Positions 1-10,870 of a DNA stretch of 64,000 nt are shown piece by piece. The notes under the pieces were generated by a model. The model searched no databases, was not told the origin of the DNA, and saw nothing but the letters and a program-made list of their open reading frames with translations. The position numbers and the translations under genes were made by a program. Origin of the DNA: Pyrenula massariospora. Taxonomy: Eukaryota > Ascomycota > Eurotiomycetes > Pyrenulales > Pyrenulaceae. The stretch's first letter is position 1, and each line of letters opens with the position of its first letter. The DNA is taken from positions 62,001 through 126,000 of the forward strand of contig JAGFMI010000028.1 in the NCBI GenBank assembly GCA_021030905.1. Reading direction: 5' to 3'.

Positions 1-3000
1 GCTGAACTGCATGAACATAGAGAAGATTGAGTCTTTGAAGTTGACGCGTGTATCTTGAGTTGGCCCTGGCGTACTATTGCGTATTTTTGCCTCTCGTTTG
101 GAGAACATCAGGGAACAGTGAGTGTTGAGCCATTGTAATTTAGACAGCCTTCCTAGGTCGAGAATTGGAAGAGTCTCCAAGTTCAGATAAGGCATGTTCC
201 ACAAGATAGGAGCAGTGTGATCAGGGAAAACCGGGTACATGAGATCTTTAATCCCATAAGTTAAAATTGCATCAGCCACAGGAGCCATGACTTCAATATA
301 ACCTGACTTGCGGGCAATTTTGATTTTGCTGCGTTGTAGTAAGACAGGGACTGGGTAATGGAGCTGGTGCTGGAGGCCAGCTGTCCCAATCTTGACAGTG
401 ACACTGAAAGGAGAGTTTTCAAGCGTCTCAACACTCGTTGAGCGGTCGGATAGAACATTTTTTACTTCCTCCACGACCATTGTAATACGGCCTGTGAAGC
501 TCTCGATCCGAGATCCAGCGGTGTTGAAATTGGCACCAATCGACGTGTGCAACTGGACATTGCTCGGCGGAGGCGTTTCAAACCCCACAAATTTCCACGT
601 AAAAGAATGCCCCGTCTGATTTGGAAAATTTTTGGTGACAAATACACTGTCCGTATTTCCAAGGCGCGCTTTGAACACACTCAGTTCGAGACCGAGATCC
701 TTAACAAACTTTGTGACGTAAGCGCCTTTATTTTGAACCCCAAATCCAACGAACGCGTCTTGAGGCTCCATTAAGACGGTCCATCTGGGAGCGCAGAATG
801 AGACCACAAGGGGACTGGTACCCATCCAACCGTTTGCATCTTCCGAAACCTGGACTTGAAATGAGTTGCTGTAGATATCACCAGAAGTTCTAACATTTCC
901 GAACGTGAGTTGCATCATTTCATACACATTATGCCATCCACCAAACAGGTTGCTTGTCCCGGATGTCAAACTACATTGTAGCGGCGGAGTAGCTAAATCA
1001 ACTGGGTGCCGCTTCGTAAAGACTTTCAAGTTAGCTCGCGGGACGACAAGAGTCACAGAGACGAGTTCAGGCATGTCAACCCAAGTCTCCAACCCCACCC
1101 GCTTATGAAAATAAGTCAATTCCGGAACATCTCGTAGAGAGGGGAGAGAGTAAAGCCCAAGAAGATGTAACTGCGTCCACAACTCTTGCATGTGAAGATC
1201 ATTCGTGGGACTACTAATGAGGCCGAATAAATGGTTCATGAGTAGGTCCCAGTCTTCGACTATCACTCTCTCCTTTAGATGCCGCAGAAACATCGCAAAA
1301 TTGCCTCTATGATATAATGCTGATGATGCATTGCGAAGAGAATTAAGGTCTAGCTTCCCAAAGAGCCGCGATAAGTTCTCATACTTGAACATGTTCTCGT
1401 AGATGGTGGATAGCATCTTTGCCAGAGCCTTCGCTTCGTACTGTACGATTGGTGGCGCATGACCACCTGAAGCCTTACTGTCATTGCGGATCGACCTCTT
1501 CCAGCTGAAGAAAGAATGCATCTGTGTTGGGTGATCTTCATTTCCGAACTGAGTGGCGACCTTGTGCCACATCACTTCCTCAGACGTAGACACGGGAGTA
1601 GTGTTTGCCCAATATTCCGTGGGATAGAGCCCCAGTAATGTAGATACGGTCTGGAAATCTCCACACAGTAAGGTATCGGCTAGTGCCTTGTGGCTCTCTT
1701 GAGTTTTCACGATCGACTGTGTGTAGATGGATGCGGAGATGTTCTCCAGTAGAGGTGCTGTGGCGACAAGCAGATTGATCGGCCCGATCTGATCCATAAG
1801 ATTTGACGTATCAATGACATTGAAGGATAGAGGTGCACTCCCTGATGGCCCGTAGTCGCTACCGTCTATCTTGATGACATCAAAGCTATTTGGTCCCCGG
1901 TACAAGTTTGGCTGTGCGCCAATGTCCATCTTCTTCAGATGCAATGCATGACAGAAAGCCGTAGCCTCTCCAACGTAGAAGCGGATGATTAAGCCGTGCC
2001 TGGATGCTACTTTGAACGAATCGCTCCATTGCTCAAACTGAGATTGAGCCGTCCGTAGAAGCTTGTTTCCCGAAGTTCCAAAGGACGTATGCAGCGCTTG
2101 GGTGTTACCATTGCTGATTGGAGCATAAGCTTCAGAGAGGTGGAAGCTGAGTAAGGGATCAGTGCTATAGTGTAGAATTGACGCACTCGCGGGGTTGGAA
2201 GCAAACGTCGGATTTGCTATATTCGCCCTTGAAGAGCGTGTAGAGTCGGTCTCAGTGGTTCCATGTTTCCAATAGTCAGAGTACAGCTGTGGGAGATCTT
2301 CAATAGCGTGTTGCGCGACGGGTGCAGCTGAACGCAGACCAGTAAGCACCATGCCTACTTCACCAAGTTTTTTCTGTCGAAAATATTTCGCACGATCGAG
2401 GTATGACTGCCGTCCGGTCCCAGCTTTCTTCCTGGAAGACCTGTGGCTATCGCGAAAATAAGACTGCCATGCAAGTCGAGCGCGGAGAAGGCTGCCACTG
2501 TCGCAAAAGCGAAGAACCTTACTGTAGCTACATTCATGCCATTTCTGGAGGGAATCTGATAATTGATACAGTTTCTGAGCCTGAGCTTCAAGCAGTGTCA
2601 AGGCTTGGACATCTAGATGAAAGTGATAGTAGATATCCCAAGCTGTCTTGATTTTAACGCCTTCCGTATCATCTAAAAGAATGGTGAAGAGAAGAACGTT
2701 ACGCGCTTTTGAAAGTTAGCGATCATATCTCAGCACTCGTGAGAGCTCGTATTACCAATTATGGCGCTATCGAAATCACAGCAGGTAATATCAATTTCGG
2801 CAGAGCCTAAGTCAACCATAGTCAGCAGGATCACGAGATTTCGGTGGAACAGCTTACGTGGATCACAATGAGTTGTATAGAGAATGTTCCGCACATCACC
2901 ACATCCAAGAGCAAGTACTTTAACTTTCTCCTCTCGGGGCAGGTCCTGAGTTAGACAAGTGGCGGCCGTATTACCAATAGGGTAGAGGAAATTGACAATG

Positions 3001-3023
3001 TTGACGAACGTCGGATTGAGCAT
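1..3023 (-). CDS. DUF4470-domain protein (MYND-type fungal family), 3' end outside window
   Basis: Two exons, 3023-2756 and 2705-<1, separated by a 50-bp GT-AG intron; 991 codons are visible and the frame is still open at base 1. The N-terminus reads as the DUF4470 domain: NFLYPIGNTAATCLTQDLP, then LALGCGDVRNILYT, then DITCCDFDSA joined across the intron to IIARNVLLFTILLDD. That perfect join fixes the splice sites. Near the window edge it has WNMPYLNLETLPILD and RVNFKDSIFSMFMQFS, typical of the C-terminal part of these proteins, which often end in a MYND zinc finger; that finger would lie outside the window. I chose the ATG just before the domain; an upstream CTG/ATG-like extension is less likely. 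The molecular function of the family is not established. It is the first of a run of minus-strand genes. Confidence 0.88.
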
Positions 3024-4143
3024 AGTGGCTGAGTTAGGAGTCTGTTGTGACAGGCTGAATGATGGTAGAAAGAGAGAAGGGAGATACTCCAATGTTGCAA
3101 ATCCGAAGAGGAGAAAGAATGGAAGAAAGGAAGAAAGATGTTTATAGGAAGGTCTGCTGGTGAAGGCAGTGAAGTGATAATGAAGAGAAACACTCTACTG
3201 TCACCTATTCTAACACCCCAATACGGTTGCCTGCAGCAGATGTGCGGAAGCTTTACGGGTTTTGCCATTTTCTTTGTGCTAATGGTGTAGATAACCGTGC
3301 TCATTGCCTTCACCGCTGGCTTCCAATATTTCTGTTTGTCGTTCCCCGAAAAAAACTCTGAAGCGACAAAGCTACGGTTCGGAAGACAAGTTTTGGCCTA
3401 TTTGCCATCAAGTTCAAATGAAGCTTAATGGTCTCACAATTCGTTGCCGTTACAAAGGCGAGCATGATCACTGACGCGATTCCGCGGTTTGTTTACGCGC
3501 CGGGGGCGATCCCAGATTGGTCTTTAGGGCTTCGGCACCCCACAACCACTTATTGTTGTCTCCTCCAAAGCATGAGCAGTCCACCCGTTTCGTTAGCAAA
3601 TTTCAGCACGATTGATGGCTCCTTCCTGCTGCATAGGCGTGTTTCAAGATTGTTGATGTTTTGGAGCACATCTCAGCTTCAGTTCCTAATCTCGATCTTT
3701 GCATGAGAACTCGAGGACGGCGTGAAGCATACTTGGGGGTGTGGACGGACTTGATTCGTACGAGGAGGAGGTGGTCACGTCACCGTAATTGTCGGGGTTG
3801 GAAAAATATTTGATTCGCATGTCTAAGTTTCAATTGGAGAGTTCGAACGCCGCTGGAAGGCTGATGTTTACTTCATACGCTCCTTAACGCATTTGCATAA
3901 ATGCATCAAGGCAGTCTGAATGGGCTGTCAAAAGGCGATGAGAGATGGGATTGTGATATCATCCAAGACCACCAGATGGGTGGGATTATCATAGTATATT
4001 ATGCAGACTGACACCACAGGCTGTGCGTACTACGTGCCACAGAAATGCAGCATGGCAAATGATCTAGCTATCTTCTTTGATATCGAAAAATAAAGAAATT
4101 CAATAATGCACGATCCTCTTGCGGAGCCCACCTTCTTACATTC
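3024..4143. other. Intergenic, no gene seen
   Basis: A purine-rich leader (about 3065-3140, many GAAAG units) lies directly upstream of the DUF4470 start. Short open frames around 3428-3706 show no protein-like character. Nothing else is supported. Confidence 0.5.
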
Positions 4144-5165
4144 CTAAGCACTGGTGTAGCCCGTGAAAGTGGCACACCCTGTTGCAGTCGCTGTGTTTCC
4201 ATTCGTTGGGTAAACAGCCGTGCTCCCGCTATGGAATATTGGTTAGTGGCCGTCTTGAAAGACAACAGGCGTAACTTGCCTTGGACAGTTGCAGTAAGCG
4301 GTAGTAGTAGGCTTTCCGGTACCTATAATGCAACATAATCAGCGATCTACCCAGCAGAGATACAATAAGCTGGCTGGGTCAAAAAGTATCTTACAGTAAG
4401 GGTCAGTCGTGGCAGTTTGACAGTAGAGGTTCGTAGATATGCTCGATGTAAAGTCCGGCGGACACGAGCTTAAAGGCAAACAGAAAGTATCAAGGCTATC
4501 TACGACGGTCGGCGCTGCGGTCTCGACCCAGGTGTAGTAGGCGTCAGTCGTGCAAGAGCATTCCACGTTCGTGATAGTAGTCGCGGTAGTCTGATCGGCT
4601 AAGGTGCCCGTGAAGAGGGTCTCGGTGCTATACGCAACGCCGCCATTGCTGCAAGAAGGCGTGAGGAAGTAAGCATCGGTCGGGTAGCACGTCGTTGCAG
4701 TCTCGCAGTGACCTGGATATAAATTAGTATTGAAGGAACTCGGGTGTTTTAGCAACCAGGCAAATGTTTGACAGCTTCGCAAAAGGTAAAGAAAGAATAG
4801 GCCGTTTGGAAGCACTGCAGAAGCCCGAGATGTTTAACTACAGCGCGAGAAGCATACCTGGATGGTAGGTGCCAGGGAAAGAGCCAGGCGGGCACGTCGG
4901 CAGAGGCTGCTCCGAACTGCAATAGCTGATGGCTATGAAAGATTAACGACCAAAACGTTGAATGTCGCAAGCGAGGGATCTCACGAGTTCCGATGGTGCA
5001 CGCGGTAGTAAAGACTACAGTTGAGCCATCGGTACACGTCAAGCCAGGAGCTGTTGTTACGGGGGAAGATGTAGGCGTTGGATCTTGACGCGGCGCCAGA
5101 GTTATTGGGAAGCCGAAAGGGTTAGCGAGGACCAGCGGCGCGGAGAGAAGGATGAGAGACAGCAT
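4144..5165 (-). CDS. Small secreted cysteine-rich protein, 233 aa
   Basis: Five exons: 5165-4985, 4932-4858, 4712-4395, 4322-4280 and 4228-4144. The introns are 52, 145, 72 and 51 bp. The last intron uses a GC donor (AAG|GCAAGT), the others GT. The N-terminus MLSLILLSAPLVLANPFG is a clear signal peptide, probably cut after LA. The mature part is Thr/Ser-rich with about 14 Cys in short motifs (SYCSSEQPLPTCPPGSFPG, CETATTCYPTD, CSCTTDAYY, YCNCPSGS). The repeated C-x(4-6)-C spacing suggests disulfide-knotted segments, and there is no transmembrane helix. A TATTTAAA element lies about 65 bp upstream of the ATG (5230-5237). I do not recognise a named family. An extracellular or cell-wall role is inferred, and effector-like is a possibility only. 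Confidence is high for the exon chain and low for function. Confidence 0.8.
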
Positions 5166-5394
5166 AATGCCAAGAGCACGTATGCGATGAAATACAAAAC
5201 TTTAGACGTTCGAAAAAGACAACGAGACCTTTAAATAAGGATTGGCAAAACGAATGCTCCTTCTCGAACTGGAGTTCTGGATTGCTGGCATCGCGCGTAT
5301 TTTATATTTTCGGCTCAACGGCGAGCGAAAATAGGCTCCGCCACCCAGCGGAGCAAGAGCTACCTACCGTCTCGTGTATTTCCCATCTCGGAAC

Positions 5395-6061
5395 TCAAGA
5401 GGGGTGGGCCAGAAAGGAATCATTATCGATGGCCGAATGCGCGGAGGGAGGCGTTTCTGCGATGTTACCAATGATCTCATGTAGGCCCTTGTCAGCGATC
5501 GCCTGATCCGGGGTAAGCCCGCTAACGGCTCGCGGCGCTCTCTTGACCACATCGAGGATAGATCAGAGACATGTTACCAAGAATACGAGACGCGATGGCA
5601 GACGGCGTGGTATCCAGAGGTGGGAGTGCCTCGCCGGCGCTATTGAATTTAGTGACGGTCTCGGTTGCGCCTGGCAGAAAAAAGATTTGAAGTTCGTCGC
5701 TGTCAGCGGGAAAAGCCCGAAAAAATTTTTGCTGTACTTTTACGATTGAGGGGCAGCAATAAATTTGAGTTTGCTGCGGCCATTCGGACCAAGGAAAACG
5801 TGTTACAAGATCGTTCAAATATGGCGAGTTTGCATTGCCAAGTTCACAATGATCATCGTATGAGAGACGAGGAGATATAGCGAGATCCATCACGAGCGGA
5901 AATGGAAAGCTTGTTCCACACATTCCGCTGAGGTCAGCGTGCCAAGACACCGAGATGGGCCCAGAGGTCCTAGACTGGGACACAGAGACCGAGCAATTCT
6001 TGAACACCGTGGTGCCGACACTGTCAATAGACTTAACAATCCCAAGTAGTCCTTCAATCAT
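5395..6061 (-). CDS. Hypothetical protein, 208 aa, two exons
   Basis: The first exon (6061-5578) encodes a soluble protein of mixed composition without signal peptide or membrane helix; the piece around PRLSYDDHCELGNANSPYL looks globular. Unspliced it would stop after 179 residues. Removing a 40-bp intron (5577-5538, donor GTAACA, acceptor GAGAG) continues the frame into GLTPDQAIADKGLHEIIGN and ends at 5395. That tail looks like real protein, so I prefer the spliced model, although 40 bp is at the lower limit for fungal introns. A TATATAAA box is 190 bp upstream. I do not recognise the family, and no neighbour suggests a role. Confidence 0.5.
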
Positions 6062-6676
6062 CCTATCCGCTCTTCCCAGCTTTATTCTCCGATGTCAGCC
6101 GACGAAACCTCAAATCCCACTCGTATCCCAAAGACACTCTCCTGAGGGGCATGCACGCCGTGCGCACAACATTGCATAGCATCAGGCTACAGTCATTGAA
6201 CCTGAAGATTGTGTTGGGTGCAATCAACTTGAGACTGCGGCGGGGAATTTATATAGATTGATACTACTTTCTCGTATTGCTACTTCGTCTCTGCTATCAA
6301 AGTCGTACTATATCCGCCATCTTGCAACATTTTACTGCTAGTCATTCTGAGTAGCTCCTAGCGCCAGCACCAAATTTCTTGTCAGGCATAAAATCCCGCG
6401 GAGAATGCCATCATGTGAAGGTTGGCAAATGGAGGCACATCCCCATGATCAATTAGGACTCAATCGCCGGCGATGCAGACTTCCACCAGTGACTGTAGGA
6501 CATGACATTTTGCAAGACGCTTATGACACCCACGACGCTGATCGCTAAATCGCGTTTGAAATGAAGGCACGGAGAGGCCTTTAAGAAAACAACCCACCAG
6601 TGTTCAAGACAAAACAACGGCCCACGCGATCTCGGGTATTCAACGGAACAAATCCAAGGTTCACCCGTAGAGTACA
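6062..6676. other. Intergenic between unknown protein and SNF2 gene
   Basis: Holds the TATA element listed separately at 6248-6255 and the 3' flank of the SNF2 gene. No other gene-like signal is seen. Confidence 0.5.
6248..6255 (-). promoter_or_regulatory. TATA box (TATATAAA)
   Basis: Minus-strand TATATAAA about 190 bp before the ATG at 6061, followed by a pyrimidine/A-rich leader. It supports the 208-aa gene being transcribed from here. Confidence 0.4.
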
Positions 6677-9134
6677 TCACTCCTCCTTTGTAGCAGCAGT
6701 GACCTGAAAAGCCGCGTCTTTCCCACCGACATCAACGCCCTTCTCCGCCCTCTCATACGCCTCCTTACTCCGATCAGTCAATATTTTCAAGTCAGCGTCC
6801 GACAAAATCTCTCCTTCTCCTTTACCCTGAAATCTCTCCCCATCTTCTCCGCCGAACAGAAATGAGGCGATGTCATCTTCATCTGCGCCTTGCATCTTGC
6901 CGGTCTTGGTGATTCCAGCAAGAAGACTGCCAAATCGCCCTTTCTGAATAACGACTTTCTCTAACCTCCTCTTTGCGCCGGCTTTCTCGAGCAGGCCTTG
7001 TTCAACGGTTCCTCGCGTCGTAAGACGGTACACGATCACAGGCTTCTTCTGCCCTATCCGGTGAGCACGGTCCATGGCCTGAAGATCTTGCTGAGGATTC
7101 CAATCGCTATCGAAGAGGATGACCGTGTCTGCGGCGACCAGGTTGATCCCTTGTCCACCAGCGCGGGTCGAGAGCAGGAAGATCTTGAAGTTCTTCTCGG
7201 TGTTGAAAGCTCGGATCGCCTCGATTCGCTCCTCTTGTGGAATCGAGCCATCGATCCGGCATGTATTCCATCCGCGAAGCTGTCGCGCATAGGTCTCAAG
7301 TACGTCCAATGTGGACTTGAACTGCGAGAATATGAGTGTCTTGTGTCCATCTTTGAACAGTGTAGGTAGCAGTCGGTCCAGTAATTGCAATTTACCAGAG
7401 GCTTTGCATAGGCTTTCGTCAACGTCGGACTCATCTTCAGCTGTGAAAGGCCAGTAGAAGTTATGAGGCGAATTACACGCTAGTCGAGCTTGCATGACGG
7501 GATTCTGTAGCTTTTTGTTGGCGATTTCTTTCTTGGCTGCGGCAAGATTTGCTGCTTTGATCGATTCTTCCTCTTCAAATTCGTCCGATATTGGAGAGCT
7601 GCTGCCATTGGTATTCAAATCTACATCTTCGCCATCCTCAAGCAATCGAAGCTTAGCATTGAATTCAGCGTCTGTAACTTCCTTATAAGTTTGCTGCTTT
7701 CTAGGTCGCCCTCGACGGCCATTACCGGACGTTGTGCTTGCAGGGGTTGAAGCTCGGCTGGTCTTGGCACTCTTGCAATTTGGTGTTGAATAGCCACTAT
7801 CGTTAGCTTTTCGCTTCAGGCTTGACGTGCGGGACTTTGCCTCAATTCTATTCAGCGCTTTTTCTTCGAGGTACCTGCGTGGATCTCCTCCTAAGATGGC
7901 GTGGTACAGTTCTTCCTGCTCGGCCGTAAGACGGGCATATAAGACATATTCTCGCTTCTTTGGCAACTCGGTCTCGACGTCTGTCTTGATCCGACGAAGG
8001 AGGAATGGCTTGAGCACAGCGTGAATAGCTGAGACGAGCTTCTTCGTTTGAGCCTTGGTGGCTGCATTCTTGTCCGTCGAATCCACCACGTCCGAGAAGT
8101 TAAACCAAGCCTTAAAATCATCCACATTCTCGAACAGTTGTGGAAGCAAAAAGTTCAGTAGAGACCATAACTCCTCGATGTTGTTCTGGAGCGGCGTGCC
8201 AGTGATGAGCAACCGGTTGAGAGATTCGAAATTCTTGAGTACGTTGACCAGGACGCTCTTCATATTCTTGAGACGATGTGCTTCGTCAACAATGATATAT
8301 TTCCACTGGTACTTATCTAAGAACTTCTTGTCATTGATGCAGATCTGGTAGCTTGTGCAAACCACAGGAAAGTCCATTTTCTTCTGATCTCTTAAGCCCA
8401 TGCTTCCCTCACGAATGTCCTGGCGCTCTTCTTTGCTCCCGTGGTAGATGACTGTCTTCATCGAAGGTGTCCAACGTTTGAATTCGTCAATCCAATTGTT
8501 TAGGGTAGTCAGGGGAGCAATGACGAGGAACGGTCCGGCGATGCCTTGCTCCTTAAGATGAGCGATGAGCGAGATAGCTTGTATCGTCTTGCCCAATCCC
8601 ATTTCATCAGCTAGAATCCCGTTGAGGCCGTTCATGAAGAGCGTCTTGAGCCATTCTAAGCCTTGTAATTGGTAGTTGCGCATCTTCCCTCCTTTGACCA
8701 TCTTAGGCTGCTGGCTCGCGACGAGGTCATGTGCGCCTAGACCTTCCGGTTTAGCGTCGAATTTTGAAGCTTCCTGCTGGAGTGCCTCTTTCATCGTAGG
8801 TGCATTATCGCCGTTCTGCATGTTCTCTTGAAATCTGTCGCTTATGAAGGCTGCATAGAACTGGAAAATTCGTCAGACTGCCCAACAAGTCACTGAGCAA
8901 GATTCAACGTACGTCACTAGTGCTTTGTAACTTTTGCATTGTCGCGGGCATATTTGGAGGGACATAGCCATCGTCTTCTTCTTGTTCTTGTTTCATTGGC
9001 TCCTCACCACCATCGGGACTCTTTTCCGACTTTGTGTCGGCGACGTCGGGTGGCGAGGAAGGTTGAGTCGATGGATTTCGCGACATTGCGGAATCAATTG
9101 ACGAGTCTGGGGTTGTTGGTCTGGAGGAAGACAT
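6677..9134 (-). CDS. mus-30: SNF2-family chromatin remodeller of the LSH/DDM1/MUS-30 (Irc5) type, 801 aa
   Basis: Two exons, 9134-8913 and 8860-6677, with a 52-bp GT-AG intron; the join gives STSD-FYAAFISDRFQEN. Residues 1-75 are an acidic, Ser/Pro-rich tail. The SNF2 ATPase follows with Walker A DEMGLGKT (about 159-166), DEAH box VDEAHRLKN (about 266-269) and LITGTPLQNN. The C-terminal helicase lobe has the LIFSQF, STRAGGQGINL and MDRAHRIGQ motifs. A basic, Ser-rich insert (RKANDSGYSTP to GRRGRPRK, an AT-hook-like GRRGRPRK) separates the lobes, as in LSH/DDM1 relatives. The family slides nucleosomes; in Neurospora MUS-30 protects against DNA damage and in plants and animals the relatives support heterochromatin DNA methylation. 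Assignment to LSH rather than ISWI rests on length, the split lobes and the lack of HAND/SANT/SLIDE domains. Confidence 0.93.
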
Positions 9135-9824
9135 AGCCGCAAAACCTCAGGGCGAACTGAAGAGGCAAAGAAGAAAAAGGGGGCAGGAGCACGATGGCGC
9201 GAAGAGCTGGGAGAAGTGATGAAATTGGCGGTCACGATGAGCCAGAGATGAAGATAAACACAATTCCGTGTTTGCAGGCCACGATCTCCATAGCCAGGTA
9301 AGCCAAAGGATCTAGCACCGGGGTAGTGCAAATCAAATCTCAATTAGCTTTCAGATCGTGATCTGGTTGCTGGATTATGCGAGCCAGCCCTTTCGATCTT
9401 TTCAACAAACCTTTGCCGAAAGCGTAAAATCAATGACGCATCGCGTTTTAGTCTCGACGCGTGAGCGCGTGAGACGCTCGGACCATCTGTTGATAGATAC
9501 CGATCCAGAAACTTCATCAACAAACGGCCAGCCCATGTTACCTCTGGTTATATTTATTTCAAATCCGAGGCCAATGCCGTTTCTTCGATCTGCTTTCACT
9601 CCTCCTGAAACTAATTAATTCTTAGTGATGATGTATCAATTGAATATATTCTCTATGGAAACGCAATGCAATGTAGCATTAGCCCGAACTCACTCTCTCA
9701 TTGTAGCACTTTCTGTTCCAATATGATAGTATTATCCCTCGAAAAGCTCTACTAGAAGACCGACTTACCCAAGAAATATAATGCCAGTTACTGAGGCAGC
9801 CTTCCATCCATGGATACCCAGCAC
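9135..9824. other. Intergenic, promoter side of the SNF2 gene
   Basis: Only short overlapping open frames without protein-like features. No RNA gene or repeat is seen. Confidence 0.5.
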
Positions 9825-10262
9825 TTACATTTCCCACCCGTTCATTATTTCATCCATCAACCTTTCAATCTCGTCATCTTCTCGAGCGTCCTGATGCTCG
9901 TCCAGCTTCGCACGTTGCGCTTCGACCCACACCCTTGTCCTCTCTTCCCCTGTGCTCTCCAGGTCTCTCGGTGTCTCCTGTAGCTGCTTCCGTTCTTCAG
10001 TCGTCAAAGCCAAGAGGGCATCTCTTGAATCCCGCAAGATATCCCGAGTCATCTCGGTCCCGTCGTCGAGGACGCCCAGTGCTGTCCAGTACGCTGCCTT
10101 GATGCCATCTGAGGTCAAGGGGCTCTGGGGACTGGGCGAAAGACCCAGGAGTTCGCATGCCATTCTGGGGGAGATGGGAGGATAGGAAACGGTGATTTTG
10201 CCACCTTCCGCCGAGGATGCATTGGAGCGCTCTGGCATGTTTTCGCTATTACTATTACTCAT
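9825..10262 (-). CDS. Small hypothetical protein, 145 aa
   Basis: Single open frame from ATG 10262. There is a Ser/Asn-rich start of about 25 residues, then SYPPISPRMACELLGLSP and a helical segment GIKAAYWTALGVLDDG. The C-terminal half is strongly charged and probably helical (RVWVEAQRAKLDEHQDARED, EIERLMDEIMNGWEM). No signal peptide or membrane helix is present. The pattern of a short Leu/Gly helix followed by a long charged helix faintly resembles degenerate J-domain proteins, but there is no HPD motif, so I give no function. The stop codon overlaps a perfect donor (GAAAT|GTAAGT), so a further 3' exon is possible; I saw no convincing one. Confidence 0.6.
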   Translation of the reverse strand: MSNSNSENMPERSNASSAEGGKITVSYPPISPRMACELLGLSPSPQSPLTSDGIKAAYWTALGVLDDGTEMTRDILRDSRDALLALTTEERKQLQETPRDLESTGEERTRVWVEAQRAKLDEHQDAREDDEIERLMDEIMNGWEM

Positions 10263-10870
10263 ATTGGAATGAGATATAGTGCGTTATAACAGAGGTACGA
10301 TTTTACGTGAAGACAATTTGTTTGCGGCGATGATGTAGGTAGGAATCAGTGAGAATGTCTCTTTTCAAGTCGACGACAGCACGCGCCCAGAGTTTACGCT
10401 TGTCAGACTAGAATGCTAATGATTCTTAGACCAGTCTTCAAAGGGATGTCCCAGATCTTTTGTTGCGGAAAGAATGACATTGTTAGAGTGCGCATTGTTC
10501 TTTGTCCATGACCATGAGAACCCAGGGGGTTGTTTCAGCAGACAGCAGCGTGCGAAACTAAAAAGGCAACTCTCGACAATGATCATTGTGCTATTTAGAT
10601 TTTGATTGGATCCTTTGAATTAGTGGTCACCGACCGCTGCATAGCAATCGTATCCTGAACTTGCGACGCTACTGCGAAACGCCTAAACTTGATCGACATG
10701 CATACAAAAGATGGAGCTAGTGTAGGCAAAGTTTACCCTACCACTCACTCTGTACAGTATAAGATTAAAAAGAGTTGTGTATGTACGCTAAATGGCCCTA
10801 ATGTACAAGATTTGAGATTCCCCTTTTCTTGATCAATCATTACACTTTCTGCTCTAAAGTCTTTGGATCT
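10263..10870. other. Intergenic, no gene seen
   Basis: Upstream flank of the 145-aa gene and downstream flank of the monooxygenase gene. Nothing supported. Confidence 0.5.

Noticed and set aside
3428-3706. 92-codon plus-strand frame
   Set aside because: No domain, signal peptide or splice context; composition looks random.
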